Assembly (NCBI RefSeq): GCF_000688655.1
Contig: NZ_JIBO01000004.1
Location: 42,759-47,834 of the forward strand
DNA length: 5,076 nt
Reading direction: 5' to 3'
DNA from: Lonsdalea quercina subsp. quercina
Lineage (GTDB): Bacteria > Pseudomonadota > Gammaproteobacteria > Enterobacterales > Enterobacteriaceae
The translations under genes and the position numbers were made by a program. This document shows, in pieces, positions 4,797 to 5,076 of this stretch (its first letter is position 1; each line of letters begins with the position of its first letter). The notes below the pieces were generated by a model, which was given only the letters and a program-made list of their open reading frames with translations, was not told where the DNA came from and made no database searches.

Positions 4797-5076
4797 TTAC
4801 AGATCGTCCAGAATGGCCAGCGCGTCCGCCAGCTTCTTGACGCCGAACACCTGCATGTTGGCCGGCGGCTTCTTGGGCATGTTGGCAAAGGGTACGATCG
4901 CGCGCTTAAAGCCATGCTTGGCCGCTTCGGTGATCCGCTCCTGTCCGCTTGGCACCGGTCGGATCTCGCCGGCCAATCCGACTTCGCCGAAGACCACCAG
5001 ATCCTGCGGCAGCGGGCGATCGCGCAGGCTGGAGACCAACGATAGCAGCAGCGCCAGATCGGCGCTGGTTTCCGTC
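4797..5076 (-). CDS. radA: DNA repair protein RadA, C-terminal part
   Basis: The last 92 codons are present; the gene enters from the right edge. The visible protein runs from TETSADLALLLSLVSSLRDRPLP through DLVVFGEVGLAGEIRPVPSGQERI to KKLADALAILDDL and matches the E. coli RadA C-terminus almost residue for residue. This is the Lon-protease-like domain, which in RadA has no protease function but helps form the hexameric ring. RadA (Sms) is a RecA-like ATPase that promotes branch migration of recombination intermediates. The zinc finger, Walker motifs and KNRFG motif lie outside the window. It is followed by nadR on the same strand, as in the E. coli serB-radA-nadR cluster. No terminator hairpin is seen in the 74-bp gap, so read-through into nadR is possible. 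Confidence 0.96.
   Translation of the reverse strand, partial: TETSADLALLLSLVSSLRDRPLPQDLVVFGEVGLAGEIRPVPSGQERITEAAKHGFKRAIVPFANMPKKPPANMQVFGVKKLADALAILDDL

Noticed and set aside
1..5076. Mobile elements, CRISPR arrays, tRNA genes, defence or secondary-metabolite genes
   Set aside because: I looked for transposase-like proteins, regularly spaced repeats, tRNA cloverleaf ends and unfamiliar gene clusters. All the coding space is taken by conserved housekeeping genes.

Overview
The window comes from a gammaproteobacterium of the order Enterobacterales. Each gene can be recognised from its protein sequence, and every product aligns over its visible length with the E. coli family member. NadR, RadA, ZapA and the 6S RNA are especially close. 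GC content is moderate to high, and the gene order differs from E. coli K-12. I would guess a Dickeya/Brenneria/Pectobacterium-like or similar non-coliform member, but the sequence alone does not fix the genus.

Left block (1-2021, minus strand): a ygfB-pepP-ubiH operon. ygfB (UPF0149) comes first. After 57 nt carrying a perfect 9-bp inverted repeat comes pepP (aminopeptidase P). Its stop overlaps the start of ubiH (ubiquinone biosynthesis hydroxylase) in an ATGA junction, and only the first 20 codons of ubiH are inside the window.

Middle block (2022-3465, plus strand): a 189-bp divergent intergenic region holds a plausible sigma70-type promoter and a large nested inverted repeat. It is followed by zapA (Z-ring protein), then ssrS (6S RNA, with an intact pRNA template and start site), then fau/ygfA (5-formyltetrahydrofolate cyclo-ligase). 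No intrinsic terminator is visible between zapA, ssrS and fau, in keeping with the known ssrS-fau dicistronic arrangement.

Right block (3478-5076, minus strand): radA (3' end only) followed by nadR, the NAD repressor / nicotinamide-nucleotide enzyme. The 74-bp radA-nadR gap contains a perfect NadR operator (TGTTTA-N6-TAAACA) just upstream of the nadR Shine-Dalgarno sequence, which predicts autoregulation of nadR. nadR converges on fau with only 12 bp between the stop codons. In E. coli K-12 these two clusters lie far apart on the chromosome, so this is a synteny junction.

The window is essentially conserved housekeeping DNA. I see no mobile element, CRISPR array, defence system or unknown gene cluster. 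The points worth a second look are regulatory: the nadR operator, the inverted repeats near zapA, pepP and ssrS, and the fau/nadR junction.
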